NCBI RefSeq assembly: GCF_000730165.1
Contig: NZ_CP022110.1
Coordinates: 124,001 to 188,000, forward strand
DNA length: 64,000 nucleotides
Source: Nitrospirillum viridazoti CBAmc
Lineage (GTDB): Bacteria; Pseudomonadota; Alphaproteobacteria; Azospirillales; Azospirillaceae
Direction: 5' to 3'
Position numbers and translations under genes: made by a program. Positions 1 through 8,953 of the stretch are shown one piece after another. Positions within the stretch are counted from its first letter, which is position 1. The number at the start of each line of letters is the position of its first letter. The notes below the pieces were generated by a model. That model did no database searches. It had not been told where the DNA came from and saw only the letters and a program-made list of their open reading frames with translations.

Positions 1-81
1 CACCAGGTCGACGAAGTTGACGCCCTTGACCACGCGCCCGTCCTTCACGTCCAGGCAGGGGATGATGCGGCGTTTCAGCAT
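1..81 (-). CDS. hisF: Imidazole glycerol phosphate synthase cyclase subunit, 5' fragment
   Basis: Only the first 27 codons lie in the window; the gene runs off the left edge. The visible residues begin [20 protein letters not shown], the characteristic HisF N-terminus, with the Asp of CLDV corresponding to the catalytic Asp of the family. HisF makes imidazole glycerol phosphate and AICAR using ammonia delivered by HisH, in histidine biosynthesis in the cytoplasm. Its ATG shares one base with the hisA stop (TGATG), so the two are translationally coupled. Identity is firm, but nothing can be said about the rest of the protein. Confidence 0.95.
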   Translation of the reverse strand, partial: MLKRRIIPCLDVKDGRVVKGVNFVDLV

Positions 82-821
82 CACAGCATCTCCCTGGGGC
101 GGTTCAGCAGGCCCAGCGCCGCCACGGGGTCGATACGCCCGTCATACAGGGCGCGGCCGCAGATGACGCCGGTGATGCCCGTGTCCTCCTGCCGCTTCAG
201 CGCGGCCAAGTCGGCGATGCTGGACACCCCGCCCGAAGCGATCACCGGCGTGGTGAGGTGGGAGGCCAGGTCGGCCGTCGCCTCCACGTTCACCCCGCCC
301 AGGGCGCCGTCACGGTCGATGTCGGTGTAGATGATGGCGGCCACGCCGGCGTCCTCGAACTTCAGCGCCAGGTCCAGGGCTGTGATGTCGGACGCCTCGG
401 CCCAGCCCTCCACTGCCACGCGGCCGTCGCGGGCGTCGATGCCTACGGCCACACGGCCGGGGAACAGGCGGCAGGCCTGCTTCACCAGCTCGGGGTCGCG
501 CACGGCGATGGTGCCCAGGATTACCCGCTCCACCCCGCGCTTCAGCCAGTCCTCGATGGTGGCGATGTCGCGGATGCCGCCGCCCAGCTGCACCGGCAGC
601 TTCACCCGATTCAGGATGGCGGCCACGGCGTCGCCGTTGACCGGCCGGCCGGCGAAGGCGCCGTTCAGGTCGACCAGATGCAGCCATTCGAAGCCCTGCG
701 CCGCGAAGCGCGCCGCCTGGTCGGCCGGGTCGGTGTTGAACACCGTCGCCTGGTCCATATCGCCGCGCACCAGGCGCACGCAGGCGCCGTCCTTAAGGTC
801 GATGGCCGGATAAATGATCAT
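81..821 (-). CDS. hisA: Phosphoribosylformimino-5-aminoimidazole carboxamide ribotide isomerase
   Basis: A 246-residue (beta/alpha)8 barrel isomerase that converts ProFAR to PRFAR in histidine biosynthesis. The protein starts [20 protein letters not shown], where the Asp of PAIDL is the general-base position. The phosphate-binding repeats GGGIRD (about residue 80) and ASGGVSS (about residue 200) are both present, as is YTDIDRDG with the second catalytic Asp near residue 130. The length is normal. The frame stays open upstream, but the conserved N-terminus fixes the start at 821. It lies 8 bases after the acetyltransferase gene and overlaps hisF, inside the hisB-hisH-GNAT-hisA-hisF run. Confidence 0.97.
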   Translation of the reverse strand: MIIYPAIDLKDGACVRLVRGDMDQATVFNTDPADQAARFAAQGFEWLHLVDLNGAFAGRPVNGDAVAAILNRVKLPVQLGGGIRDIATIEDWLKRGVERVILGTIAVRDPELVKQACRLFPGRVAVGIDARDGRVAVEGWAEASDITALDLALKFEDAGVAAIIYTDIDRDGALGGVNVEATADLASHLTTPVIASGGVSSIADLAALKRQEDTGITGVICGRALYDGRIDPVAALGLLNRPREML

Positions 822-829
822 GGTTCGCC

Positions 830-1423
830 CTAATCCCGCTTGATGTCTTGGGGCCGGTCTTCCTGCCGGCTGGATTCCGTCAGATCCTTGTAGAAGAACA
901 GGCCCGGGATATCCCGCCCGTCCACCCGCGCATAGTGGGGATGGTGGCCCCATTCGATGTAGCCCAAGGCGCGGTACAGCGCGATGGCGGCACCCTGGGT
1001 GGCGCGCACGTCCAGGTTCAGGATACGGAAACCGGCCTTGCGCGCCTCTTCCTCCACCGCCACGGTCAGCGCCCGGGCCAGGCCATGGCCGCGCCCCCAC
1101 GGGGCGACGAAGCTGGTGGTCAGGGTGCAGGCGAAGCTCTGCGCCTCATTGTTGCGGGTGGGGCGCACCAGCTGGGCCGATCCGGCGATGACCCCATCCA
1201 GGCGACCCACCAGCAGGGTGCGCTCCGGCACCACCATCACGCCCTTCCAATAGCGCTCCATGGCTTCCCGCGCGGGGGGCGTCACCCAGCCGAAGCCGCC
1301 GCCATCGCGGATGGCCAGGTCGGCGGCGTCGCACAGGTCGTCCATGTCGCCGGGGCGGATGCGTTCCACCACCTCCACGGTGATCTGGGCGCTGGGGGCG
1401 GCCGGCTGGTGCGCACCGGTCAT
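830..1423 (-). CDS. GNAT-family N-acetyltransferase inside the his operon
   Basis: A 197-residue protein with a GNAT fold. The acetyl-CoA pyrophosphate-binding motif A is visible as [13 protein letters not shown] near residues 110-122, followed by the usual ALYRALGY strand-helix (about residues 150-157), which is common in small-molecule acetyltransferases. The acceptor cannot be read from sequence. It sits between hisH (53 bases upstream) and hisA (8 bases downstream) on the same strand, so it is almost certainly cotranscribed with histidine genes. I recall similar placement in relatives such as Azospirillum, which suggests a stable operon passenger, but no histidine-pathway role is known to me. 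Confidence 0.88.
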   Translation of the reverse strand: MTGAHQPAAPSAQITVEVVERIRPGDMDDLCDAADLAIRDGGGFGWVTPPAREAMERYWKGVMVVPERTLLVGRLDGVIAGSAQLVRPTRNNEAQSFACTLTTSFVAPWGRGHGLARALTVAVEEEARKAGFRILNLDVRATQGAAIALYRALGYIEWGHHPHYARVDGRDIPGLFFYKDLTESSRQEDRPQDIKRD

Positions 1424-1476
1424 GGGGAACCTCGAAGCGTGACGGCGGGAACGATAACGCGTGGAACAGGGGGTGA

Positions 1477-2142
1477 TCAGGGCGTCCAGGCCAGGAAATT
1501 GGCGATCAGCTTCAGGCCCGTGGCCTGGCTTTTCTCCGGATGGAACTGGGTGCCCGCCAGGTTGTCGCGGCCCACCAGCGCGGGAATGGATCCGGCGTAG
1601 TCGGCATGGGCCTTCAGCAGGGCGGGGTCGCCCACCTTCAGGCCGTAGGAATGGACGAAATAGACATGGGACCCGGCCTCGATGCCGGCCAGCAGCGGGT
1701 GGTCCGCTTGGTCCAGCACCAGCTCGTTCCAGCCCATGTGCGGGATCTTCAGGGCGGGATCGGCCGGGACCAGTCGTTCCACCACCGCATCGATCCAGCC
1801 CAGGCCAGGGTGCACGCCATGTTCACGACCCTCGCGCGCCATCAGCTGCATGCCGACGCAAATGCCCAGGAAGGGCTGGCCGCGGCGGATCACCGCCTCT
1901 TCCAGCGCGTCCTTGAGCCCGTCCACGGCCAGCAGTCCGCCCATGCAGTCGGCGAAGGCGCCCACGCCCGGCAGGATGATGCGGTCGGCCCGGGCGATGG
2001 CGCCGGGATCGGCCGTGACAGTGACGGCCAGCCCATGGCGCCCCGCCTCCTGCGCCGCCCGTTCCACGGCCTTGGCGGCGGAGCGCAGGTTGCCGGAGCC
2101 GTAGTCGATAAGCGCCACGGAGGCGGAGGAGGTCGCGGTCAT
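1477..2142 (-). CDS. hisH: Imidazole glycerol phosphate synthase, glutamine amidotransferase subunit
   Basis: A 221-residue class I glutamine amidotransferase that hydrolyses glutamine and channels ammonia to HisF. The nucleophile elbow is [11 protein letters not shown] (Cys near residue 97), and the His-Glu pair of the triad is in QFHPEKSQ near the C-terminus. The N-terminal [12 protein letters not shown] is typical of the family. The reading frame extends upstream to 2337 but that part is antisense to hisB, so the ATG at 2142 is preferred. It lies 31 bases after hisB on the same strand. Confidence 0.96.
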   Translation of the reverse strand: MTATSSASVALIDYGSGNLRSAAKAVERAAQEAGRHGLAVTVTADPGAIARADRIILPGVGAFADCMGGLLAVDGLKDALEEAVIRRGQPFLGICVGMQLMAREGREHGVHPGLGWIDAVVERLVPADPALKIPHMGWNELVLDQADHPLLAGIEAGSHVYFVHSYGLKVGDPALLKAHADYAGSIPALVGRDNLAGTQFHPEKSQATGLKLIANFLAWTP

Positions 2143-2173
2143 GAGAGGCGGACCCTGTGACGGAAAGAAAGGA

Positions 2174-2797
2174 TCAGAGCGAACCGCCCAGCACACCCTT
2201 GGTGGAGGGCACGGCGTCAGCCTTGCGCGGGTCGATCTCGATGGCGGCGCGCAGGGCCCGGGCCAGGGCCTTGTAACAACTCTCCACGATGTGGTGGTTG
2301 TTCTCCCCGTACAGGTTTTCCATGTGCAGGGTGGCACCGGCGGCGAAGGCGAAGGCCTGGAACCATTCCTTGAACAGTTCCGTGTCCATCTCCCCCAGCT
2401 TGTCGCGGGTGAAATGCACCTTCCAGATCAGGTAGGGCCGGTTGGACAGGTCGATGGCCGCGCGGGTCAGCGTCTCATCCATGGGGATGTAGGCGTGGCC
2501 ATAGCGGTTGATGCCGCGCCGGTCGCCCAGGGCCTTGGCGACGGCCTCGCCGATGGCGATGCCGGTATCCTCGGTCGTATGGTGGAAATCGATGTGCAGG
2601 TCGCCCACCGCGCGCACCGTCAGGTCGATGAGCGAATGGCGCGACAACTGCTCCAGCATATGGTCAAGGAAGCCGATGCCGGTCGACACGTCGTAGCGCC
2701 CGGTACCGTCGAGATCCACGGTCACGCTGATCTGCGTTTCCTTGGTCTTGCGCTCCACAGTGCTGCTGCGGGCGCCTGCTGGTTCGTTCCTGTCCAT
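2174..2797 (-). CDS. hisB: Imidazoleglycerol-phosphate dehydratase
   Basis: A 207-residue monofunctional IGP dehydratase, the dehydration step of histidine synthesis. Both metal-binding motifs are visible: DFHHTTEDT near residue 70 and ENNHHIVES near residue 165, with [13 protein letters not shown] between the N-terminal strands. There is no histidinol-phosphatase domain, as usual outside enterics. I chose ATG 2797; a GTG two codons upstream (2803) is an equal alternative. It is the first gene of the minus-strand his run and diverges from hslV across about 140 bases. Confidence 0.95.
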   Translation of the reverse strand: MDRNEPAGARSSTVERKTKETQISVTVDLDGTGRYDVSTGIGFLDHMLEQLSRHSLIDLTVRAVGDLHIDFHHTTEDTGIAIGEAVAKALGDRRGINRYGHAYIPMDETLTRAAIDLSNRPYLIWKVHFTRDKLGEMDTELFKEWFQAFAFAAGATLHMENLYGENNHHIVESCYKALARALRAAIEIDPRKADAVPSTKGVLGGSL

Positions 2798-2860
2798 AAG
2801 CACTACTTAGCAGCAAGGCTGTTACCGTGAAAGGGGCGGAGCATAGACTCTGGCGCATGG

Positions 2861-2890
2861 CTTGACCCGCATCATCGCCATCCCACATAC
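2861..2890 (+). promoter_or_regulatory. Candidate heat-shock (sigma-32) promoter of hslVU
   Basis: CTTGAC at 2861-2866 is followed after 16 bases by CCACATAC at 2883-2890. This is close to the sigma-32 pattern CTTGAA, 13-16 bases, CCCCATNT. It lies 47 bases before the hslV start, where a heat-shock promoter is expected. The match is imperfect and only sequence-based. Confidence 0.45.
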
Positions 2891-2936
2891 CGTGGGCCCT
2901 CATCCTATTTCCCGTTTCCAACCGGAACCGCTTCCC

Positions 2937-3497
2937 ATGTCCGACTACGGCAAGACCCACGACCCTATCCAGTGGCACGGCACCACCATCCTTTCCATCC
3001 GCAAGAACGGGCAGGTGGTGGTGGCTGGCGACGGCCAGGTGTCGGTGGGCAACACGGTGATGAAGTCCAATGCCCGCAAGGTCCGCCCCCTGGCTGGCGG
3101 CAGCGTCATGGCCGGCTTCGCCGGGGCCACGGCGGACGCCATGACCCTGTTCGAACGGCTGGAAGCCAAGCTGGAGCAGTACCCCGGCCAGCTGACCCGC
3201 GCCGCCGTGGAACTGGCCAAGGACTGGCGCACCGACCGCTACCTGCGCCGGCTCGAGGCCATGATGGCGGTGGCCGACCGCCAGGCCAGCCTGATCCTGA
3301 CCGGCAACGGCGACGTGCTGGAGCCGGAGGACGGCATCATCGGCATCGGCTCCGGCGGCGCCTACGCCCTGGCGGCCGCCCGGGCCCTGATCGACCTGCC
3401 GGACCTGGATGCGGAGGCCATCGCCCGCAAGGCGCTGGGCATCGCCGCCGACATCTGTGTCTACACCAACCGCAACATCACCCTGGAAAAGCTGTGA
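2937..3497 (+). CDS. hslV: ATP-dependent protease subunit HslV (ClpQ)
   Basis: A 186-residue N-terminal-nucleophile peptidase that forms a double hexamer capped by HslU and degrades misfolded cytoplasmic proteins. The chosen start gives a 15-residue propeptide before TTILSIRK; by alignment with the E. coli enzyme, Thr16 becomes the catalytic N-terminus after processing. Family blocks [27 protein letters not shown], and [10 protein letters not shown] are present, and the protein ends ITLEKL. It is 8 bases upstream of hslU in the same operon. Heat-shock control is likely from the upstream promoter match. Confidence 0.97.
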   Translation: MSDYGKTHDPIQWHGTTILSIRKNGQVVVAGDGQVSVGNTVMKSNARKVRPLAGGSVMAGFAGATADAMTLFERLEAKLEQYPGQLTRAAVELAKDWRTDRYLRRLEAMMAVADRQASLILTGNGDVLEPEDGIIGIGSGGAYALAAARALIDLPDLDAEAIARKALGIAADICVYTNRNITLEKL

Positions 3498-3505
3498 GCC
3501 CGGCG

Positions 3506-4816
3506 ATGACCTCGTTCTCCCCCCGCGAAATCGTCTCGGAACTGGACCGCTACATCGTCGGCCAGAAGGACGCCAAGCGCGCCGTGGCCATCGCGCTCCG
3601 CAACCGCTGGCGCCGCCAGCAATTGCCCGACGGGTTGAAGGAGGAGGTTCTGCCCAAGAACATCCTCATGATCGGCCCGACTGGCGTGGGCAAGACCGAG
3701 ATTGCCCGCCGCCTGGCCAAACTGGCCCAGGCCCCCTTCCTGAAGGTGGAGGCGACCAAGTTCACCGAGGTGGGCTATGTCGGCCGCGATGTCGAACAGA
3801 TCGTGCGCGACCTGGTGGAGATCGCCATCACCCTGACGCGCCAGCGCCTGCGCAAGGAAGTGGCCGCCAAGGCCGAGCTGCGCGCCGAGGAACGGGTGCT
3901 GGACGCCCTGGTGGGCGAGGGGGCGTCGTCCGAGACGCGGCAGAAGTTCCGCAAGATGCTGCGCGAGGGGCAGCTGAACGACAAGGAGATCGAAATCCAG
4001 GTGCAGGACAACGCCGCGTCCGCCCCGGCCTTCGACATCCCCGGCATGCCCGGCGGCAGCATGAGCATGATTAACCTGGGCGACATCTTCGGCAAAGCCT
4101 TCGCCGGTCGCACCAAGGCCCGCCGCATGACCGTGTCCGAAAGCCACACCGTGCTGATGGCTGAGGAGTCCGACAAGCTGCTGGACAACGAGACGGTGGT
4201 GGCCGAGGCCATCCACGCTGTGGAGCAGAACGGCATCGTCTTCCTGGATGAGATCGACAAGATCACCGCCCGTTCCGAAAACCGGGGTGGCGGCGATGTC
4301 AGCCGCGAGGGTGTGCAGCGCGACCTGCTGCCCCTGATCGAGGGCACGACGGTCAACACCAAGCATGGCGCGGTGAAGACCGACCACATCCTGTTCATCG
4401 CGTCCGGCGCCTTCCATGTGGCCAAGCCGTCGGACCTGCTGCCCGAGCTGCAGGGCCGCCTGCCCATCCGCGTGGAACTGAAGCCCCTGACCGAAGAAGA
4501 CTTCCGCCGCATCCTGACGGAGCCGGAGGCCAGCCTGATCAAGCAGTATGTGGCCCTGCTGAAGACCGAGGATGTGGCCCTCAGCTTCACCGACGACGCC
4601 ATCGACGAGTTGGCGCGCCTGGCGGTGCAGATCAACAGCACGGTGGAAAACATTGGCGCCCGCCGCCTGCACACCGTGCTGGAGCGCCTGCTTGAGGAAA
4701 TCAGTTTCACCGCCGCCGACCAGGCCGGCAGCACCGTGGCCATCGACGCCGCCTATGTGCGGGAAAAGGTGTCGGACTTGGCCAAGAACGCCGACCTCAG
4801 CAAATTCATCCTGTAG
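3506..4816 (+). CDS. hslU: ATP-dependent protease ATPase subunit HslU (ClpY)
   Basis: A 436-residue AAA+ unfoldase that recognises, unfolds and translocates substrates into HslV. The Walker A is GPTGVGKTE (about residues 57-65), Walker B is [10 protein letters not shown] (about residue 250), and the substrate-entry region GYVGRDVEQ lies near residue 90. The arginine-rich C-domain and terminal DLSKFIL tail, which docks between HslV subunits, are intact. The start ATG at 3506 gives the standard N-terminus [10 protein letters not shown]; a GTG at 3494 overlapping the hslV stop is the alternative. Confidence 0.97.
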   Translation: MTSFSPREIVSELDRYIVGQKDAKRAVAIALRNRWRRQQLPDGLKEEVLPKNILMIGPTGVGKTEIARRLAKLAQAPFLKVEATKFTEVGYVGRDVEQIVRDLVEIAITLTRQRLRKEVAAKAELRAEERVLDALVGEGASSETRQKFRKMLREGQLNDKEIEIQVQDNAASAPAFDIPGMPGGSMSMINLGDIFGKAFAGRTKARRMTVSESHTVLMAEESDKLLDNETVVAEAIHAVEQNGIVFLDEIDKITARSENRGGGDVSREGVQRDLLPLIEGTTVNTKHGAVKTDHILFIASGAFHVAKPSDLLPELQGRLPIRVELKPLTEEDFRRILTEPEASLIKQYVALLKTEDVALSFTDDAIDELARLAVQINSTVENIGARRLHTVLERLLEEISFTAADQAGSTVAIDAAYVREKVSDLAKNADLSKFIL

Positions 4817-4841
4817 GCGTTGGCGCCAGCGTGCTGATGTG

Positions 4842-4871
4842 GGGCGGGGCCGCCGGGTCCCGCCCTTTTTT
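4842..4871 (+). terminator. Rho-independent terminator of hslVU
   Basis: GGGCGGG (4842-4848) pairs with CCCGCCC (4859-4865) around a 10-base loop, followed directly by six T (4866-4871). It is 25 bases after the hslU stop. The ISL3 element begins at the very next base. Confidence 0.85.
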
Positions 4872-4884
4872 GGTTCATCGCGGA
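4872..4884 (+). repeat. Left terminal inverted repeat of the ISL3 element
   Basis: GGTTCATCGCGGA, perfectly matched in reverse complement at 6179-6191. Confidence 0.9.
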
Positions 4885-4964
4885 TTAGCGGGTGGAGGCG
4901 GACAACGGCGCGTTCTGACAGACTGGTAGTCGCCAAACATCACAGACTGCCAGGGGGTGCGCCG

Positions 4965-6188
4965 TTGCCCGATAGAGAAGCTACGTCATGTCTCGTTGGG
5001 TGGGAAGCCTACCGGGTTGAGACAGTGGAACGCCGCGCGGGTGAGCAGCCGGCGGTTTGGATATATCTTGGCCGACCGTCCTGTTCGCCGATGATCTGCG
5101 ACGGTTGTGGCCAGGCGAGCGAGCGTGTTCACGACATTGAGACGCGAGTTGTCCGGGACCTTCCGATCCTGGATGCGGCGACGTGGATATCGGTGCCGCG
5201 CCGGCGTGTTCTGTGCGGGCAGTGCGGCCCTCGGCTGGAACGACTGGATTGGCTGGAGCGCCATGCCCGGGTGACACGGCGTTTGGCGGAGAGCGTGGTC
5301 CGCCTCTGCCGTGCCCTGCCGGTGAAGCAGGTGGCCGCGTTCTTCGGGCTGGACTGGCATACGGTCAAGGAGATCGACAAACGTGCGTTGCAACGATCCC
5401 TCGATCCGGTAGACCTCAGCGGGATCAGCGTGTTGGCGATGGATGAGTTCGCCATCCAGCGCGGCCACCGCTATGCCACGGTGGTAATCGAGCCCCACAC
5501 CCGGCGGGTGTTATGGGTTGGCCGCGAGCGTTCGCGCGAAGGCATCCGTCCCTTCTTCGACCTGTTGGGGGAGGAAGGCTGCCGCTGCATCAAGGCCGTG
5601 GCCATGGACATGAACGCCGCCTACGCCAATGAGGTGCGTGCGCGTTGTCCACAAGCCGAGATCGTCTACGATCTGTTCCACGTCGTCGCCAAATACGGCC
5701 ATGACGTCATCGACCGCGTCCGGGTCGACGAAGCCAACCGGCTGCGCGACGACAAGAAAGCCCGCAAGGTGATCAAGACTGCCCGGTGGCTGCTGCTGCG
5801 CAACCGGGAAAACCTGAAACGCGTCCAGGACGGCGTGCATCTGGATGAACTGCTCGCTGCCAATCAGGCGCTCATGACCGTCTATGTCATGAAAGATGAA
5901 CTCAAGCAGCTATGGCGCCAGCCTTCTACCCAGGCCGCCCGCACCGCTTGGCAGGCCTGGTTCGACAAGGCCATTGCCAGTGGCATCGACCCGCTGGTCC
6001 GCTTCGCCGGAAAATTGGCCGTCTACCTCCAAGGCATCGTCGCCAGCGCCGCATGGCCACTCAACACCAGCATCCTCGAAGGCATCAACAATCGCATCAA
6101 GGTCATCAAGCGCATGGCCTACGGCTATCGCGATGACGCCTACTTCTTCCTCAAAATCAGAGCCGCATTCCCCGGGGTTCCGCGATGA
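4965..6188 (+). CDS. ISL3-family transposase
   Basis: A DDE-type transposase of about 407 residues. It has an N-terminal zinc-finger-like segment (CDGCGQ then CGQCG), a helix-turn-helix region with VKQVAAFFGLDWHTVKEID, and the catalytic domain starting ISVLAMDEFAIQRGH. Further blocks are AVAMDMNAAYA (second Asp) and NTSILEGINNRIKVIKR (Glu region near the C-terminus), all typical of the ISL3 transposase domain. The start is uncertain: TTG at 4965 gives the expected N-terminus after the left repeat, while the first internal ATG would remove the residues before MICDGCG. The gene appears intact, so the element may be active. Confidence 0.9.
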   Translation: MPDREATSCLVGWEAYRVETVERRAGEQPAVWIYLGRPSCSPMICDGCGQASERVHDIETRVVRDLPILDAATWISVPRRRVLCGQCGPRLERLDWLERHARVTRRLAESVVRLCRALPVKQVAAFFGLDWHTVKEIDKRALQRSLDPVDLSGISVLAMDEFAIQRGHRYATVVIEPHTRRVLWVGRERSREGIRPFFDLLGEEGCRCIKAVAMDMNAAYANEVRARCPQAEIVYDLFHVVAKYGHDVIDRVRVDEANRLRDDKKARKVIKTARWLLLRNRENLKRVQDGVHLDELLAANQALMTVYVMKDELKQLWRQPSTQAARTAWQAWFDKAIASGIDPLVRFAGKLAVYLQGIVASAAWPLNTSILEGINNRIKVIKRMAYGYRDDAYFFLKIRAAFPGVPR

Positions 6189-6191
6189 ACC
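6179..6191 (-). repeat. Right terminal inverted repeat of the ISL3 element
   Basis: Reverse complement of the left repeat. The transposase stop codon (6186-6188) lies inside it. Confidence 0.9.
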
Positions 6192-6463
6192 TTTTTTTAT
6201 GGTTTATCTCCGGTTGCGAGGTGGCTGCCTGGAATCATCCCAGGATGGATGGTGCGCCCGCGCTCCTTGGATCAGACAACGGTGTCTTGGCGCTTTTAAT
6301 CCATTAACAGGCCATTTGACTTAAATTCCTCTTGGCTTCCGAGTGTGTGATCTATGACACAGAGACTCTCTTTAATGAAAAGATAGACTATTTATACCTT
6401 AAGAGGGGTTTCGTGGCCCCTGCGGGTAACTTTATTGTTCCCGTACAGGATCAACCCAGGAAC

Positions 6464-6700
6464 ATGCCATCCGGGGGCAAGATGAACGGCGATGCAATGG
6501 AAACGGTGGCGGACCTGCCACTGCCAGAGGCCAAGATTAGGGACAAGTCCGCCGGCGACAAGAGCGCCGGTCGCTGGCTGCTGCTGGCGCTGACCGCCGT
6601 GGGCATGATCCTGCTGGCGGCTTGGTCGTCCTCGGGTGAAAGCAACGCCGCCCCGGCCAAGGTACCGGCCCAGATGTCAGGAGCCCCGGTCGAACAATAA
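6464..6700 (+). CDS. Small single-pass membrane protein, unknown function
   Basis: A 78-residue protein with a charged N-terminus, one hydrophobic segment (WLLLALTAVGMILLAAW, about residues 40-56) and a short Ala/Pro-rich tail, consistent with an inner-membrane anchor and a small periplasmic end. ATG 6464 is chosen because CCAGGA lies just upstream; the frame opens earlier in AT-rich sequence that does not look coding. A hairpin terminator follows within 30 bases. I do not recognise a family. Confidence 0.6.
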   Translation: MPSGGKMNGDAMETVADLPLPEAKIRDKSAGDKSAGRWLLLALTAVGMILLAAWSSSGESNAAPAKVPAQMSGAPVEQ

Positions 6701-6727
6701 CGCCTGAAACAGGTTTGGTTGTTCACC

Positions 6728-6752
6728 GGGCGGCCTTGCGGTCGCCCTTTTT
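6728..6752 (+). terminator. Rho-independent terminator after the small membrane protein
   Basis: GGGCGGCC pairs with GGTCGCCC around TTGC, followed by five T (6748-6752). Confidence 0.8.
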
Positions 6753-6897
6753 ATTTGTGGTTTATCTTATTTATGGACTTGAGACGGGCGGCGCCTGCCA
6801 AATCCATCTATCCCCGCTGGCCGCGCCCCGGCATCTGCTTCCCGGGGGCGGCGATCATCGGATCAACCAAGTAAAATGCCGAACGGCAGGGCTGGTT

Positions 6898-7098
6898 TCA
6901 CGCGTGGCCGGCCAAGGCCGGTTCCGCCGTGGAAACCTTGGGCGCTGCCGCCTTCACGGCGGGCTTGGTGGCTTTGCGGGCCACGCTGGCCATCAGTTTC
7001 AGGACATCATCGCGGTAGACGCCGTCGCGCTCCATCACCAGGCGGACCACCGGGTCCTCCAGCATGTCGGTCAGGCGGGGTTCGTGGTGCACCATCAT
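6898..7098 (-). CDS. Small conserved hypothetical protein
   Basis: A 66-residue protein with no cysteine and no membrane segment. It begins MMVHHEPRLTDMLEDPVVRL, followed by an amphipathic helix pattern VVRLVMERDGVYRDDVLKLM, and ends in an Ala/Lys-rich tail. A strong ribosome binding site (GGGAGGG) lies upstream of the start. The LxDPVVRLVMERDGV segment resembles short uncharacterised proteins I recall from Rhodospirillales. Function is unknown. Confidence 0.65.
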   Translation of the reverse strand: MMVHHEPRLTDMLEDPVVRLVMERDGVYRDDVLKLMASVARKATKPAVKAAAPKVSTAEPALAGHA

Positions 7099-7538
7099 CG
7101 TGTCTCACCCTCCCTTCTTGGGCTTTGTCCAAGCCTGTTCCAGGCTTCGGGGTTCCAGGCCCCATCCCCATTTCAGAAGGGGCGGGGCATGAGCCATCCG
7201 TCGCCATGGGCATATATGAGCATGGCAGACGGCTATGACAGGGGCATGTCGGGTTTGTGGCCGCCAATGTCAGCGGCCATCCGGCATACCCTTGCCGTAC
7301 AGTGGGTTGTACGGTGCCGGAAGCCCAGGATCGTCGCCTGCCGATGGGGGTAGGGCGCCCTGCCGCAGGGGCCAAGGAAAGGGCAGGGGCGCCAGGCGCT
7401 TAGCCGCACGGCCCCGTGGTACCTCAAACGCGAACGGCGGACCCGGAGGTCCGCCGTTGGTGGGGGTGCGGCCTTCCGCCACCCCATGATTTTCGGGACC
7501 GGTGATTGGGCGGCCCGATGACTCGGGGGATGGCGGCG
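7099..7538. other. 440-bp intergenic region with hairpins
   Basis: No convincing gene. CCGGCA (7281-7286) pairs with TGCCGG (7315-7320) around an inner hairpin CCGTACA/TGTACGG (7295-7314). A second strong hairpin lies at 7433-7458. The region holds the 5' side of the 66-residue gene and the 3' side of the symporter gene, both on the minus strand. Confidence 0.5.
7433..7458 (-). terminator. Strong hairpin downstream of the symporter gene
   Basis: AACGGCGGACC and GGTCCGCCGTT form a perfect 11-bp stem with a 4-base loop. On the minus strand it lies 80 bases after the symporter stop and is followed by only a short T run, so it may be a terminator or an mRNA-stabilising hairpin. Confidence 0.45.
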
Positions 7539-8789
7539 TCAGATGTCCTCTTCCCCATCGGCCAGATGACCGGGGCCCAGCAGGCCCTCCCACTTGGCGA
7601 TGACGGCGGCGGCGACCGACACGCCCACCACGTTGGTGGCACTGCGGCCCATGTCCAGCAGGTGGTCGACGGCCAGCACCAGCACCATGCCCTCCGATGG
7701 GATGTGGAAGAAGGGCAGGGCGGCGGCGATGACCACCAGCGAGGCGCGCGGCACGCCGGCGATGCCCTTGCTGGTCAGCAGCAGCAGGCCCAGCATCTCC
7801 ACCTGCTGGCCGATGCTGATATGGATGCCGTAGGCCTGGGCGATGAACATGGTGGCGAAGGTGCAGTAGATCATCGAGCCGTCGAGATTGAACGAATATC
7901 CCAGCGGCAGGACGAAGCTGACGATCTTGCGGGCGGCGCCGAAGGCCTGCATGCGCTCCAGCGTGCGCGGGTACGCGGCTTCGGAGCTGGCGGTGGAAAA
8001 GGCCAGCAGTACGGGCTGGCGGATGGCGCTGACCAGCTCCCGCACCCGGCCGCCGATGAAGGGCACGGCAGCAAGCAGCAGCACCACCCACAGCAGCGCC
8101 ATGGCGATGTAGAAGCCGCCGACGAACTTCACGTAGCTGCCCAGCACCTGCAGCCCCTGCGTCGTCACCGTGGCCGCCAGGGCCGCGAAGATGGCGACGG
8201 GTGCGAACATCATGACGTAGCTGGTCACCTTCAGCATGACGGTGGCGATCTGTTCCACCAGGTGCACCACCACCGGCACCTTCTCCTTCACCGAGGCGAT
8301 GGCGATGCCCGCGAAGATGGAGAAGACGACGATCTGCAGGATCTCGTTGTTGGCCATGGCCTCGATCACCGAGCGCGGCACCGTGTGCTCGATGAAATTC
8401 TTCAGGGTGAAGACGGCGGCGTCCGGCGCCTTGCCGCCGGACGTGGGGTCCGGCAGGGCCATGCCCACGCCCGGTTCCAGGATCTGCACCATGACCAGAC
8501 CCAGGATCAGCGAGACGATGCCGGCCAGCAGGAACCAGCCCAGCGTCTTCACGCCCACGCGGCCGATGGCGGCCACGTCCTCCATATGCGCGATGCCCAC
8601 CACCAGGGTAGAGAAGACCAGGGGCGCGATGATCATCTTGATCAGGCGCAGGAAGATGTCCGTCAGGATGGACAGCGTGCTGGCCAGCGAGGCCCCGTCG
8701 GCCGCAGGCAGGTTGTGCCCCACGGCGCCCACCGCGATGCCGGCGACCATCGCGCCCAGGACGAACAGCGTGAAGCGCTTTTGCTGCAT
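7539..8789 (-). CDS. Dicarboxylate/amino acid:cation symporter (DAACS family)
   Basis: A 416-residue inner-membrane secondary transporter of the GltP/DctA family, importing dicarboxylates or acidic amino acids with H+ or Na+. Hallmarks in order are: N-terminal helices, IFLRLIKMIIAPLVFSTLV (about residue 50), serine-rich hairpin loop AFSTASSEAAYPRTLE (about residue 265), LPLGYSFNLDGSMIY (the NMDGT-type motif), SKGIAGVPRAS (second hairpin), and DHLLDMGRSATNVVG with the Arg/Asn of the substrate site. The substrate cannot be fixed; the variation NLDGS for NMDGT does not settle it. It has its own transcription unit, with a 164-base gap to the binding-protein gene upstream. Confidence 0.92.
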   Translation of the reverse strand: MQQKRFTLFVLGAMVAGIAVGAVGHNLPAADGASLASTLSILTDIFLRLIKMIIAPLVFSTLVVGIAHMEDVAAIGRVGVKTLGWFLLAGIVSLILGLVMVQILEPGVGMALPDPTSGGKAPDAAVFTLKNFIEHTVPRSVIEAMANNEILQIVVFSIFAGIAIASVKEKVPVVVHLVEQIATVMLKVTSYVMMFAPVAIFAALAATVTTQGLQVLGSYVKFVGGFYIAMALLWVVLLLAAVPFIGGRVRELVSAIRQPVLLAFSTASSEAAYPRTLERMQAFGAARKIVSFVLPLGYSFNLDGSMIYCTFATMFIAQAYGIHISIGQQVEMLGLLLLTSKGIAGVPRASLVVIAAALPFFHIPSEGMVLVLAVDHLLDMGRSATNVVGVSVAAAVIAKWEGLLGPGHLADGEEDI

Positions 8790-8953
8790 TGAAACCTATC
8801 CCCCGATGGCCGGCGCCGCCGCCCCGATGTGTCCGGGGCGATTTTGGCGCGGTCAAATTTTCTGTTGCTGTCTACTTGCCTTGAAACCGGCGCCGATACA
8901 ACGGCGGCCTTCGCCGGGAAGGACGGTCCCTACCGGAATCGCTCTGTTTCCCA

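Larger units (their letters stand above)
4872..6191 (+). mobile_element. ISL3-family insertion sequence, complete
   Basis: A 1320-bp element carrying one transposase gene. The ends are a perfect 13-bp terminal inverted repeat: GGTTCATCGCGGA at 4872-4884 and its reverse complement at 6179-6191. The left end abuts the T-tract of the hslU terminator and the right end is followed by seven T (6192-6198). The insertion therefore split or duplicated a T run. ISL3 elements usually duplicate 8 bp; here only the shared T run is visible, so the exact duplication is ambiguous. Confidence 0.9.
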
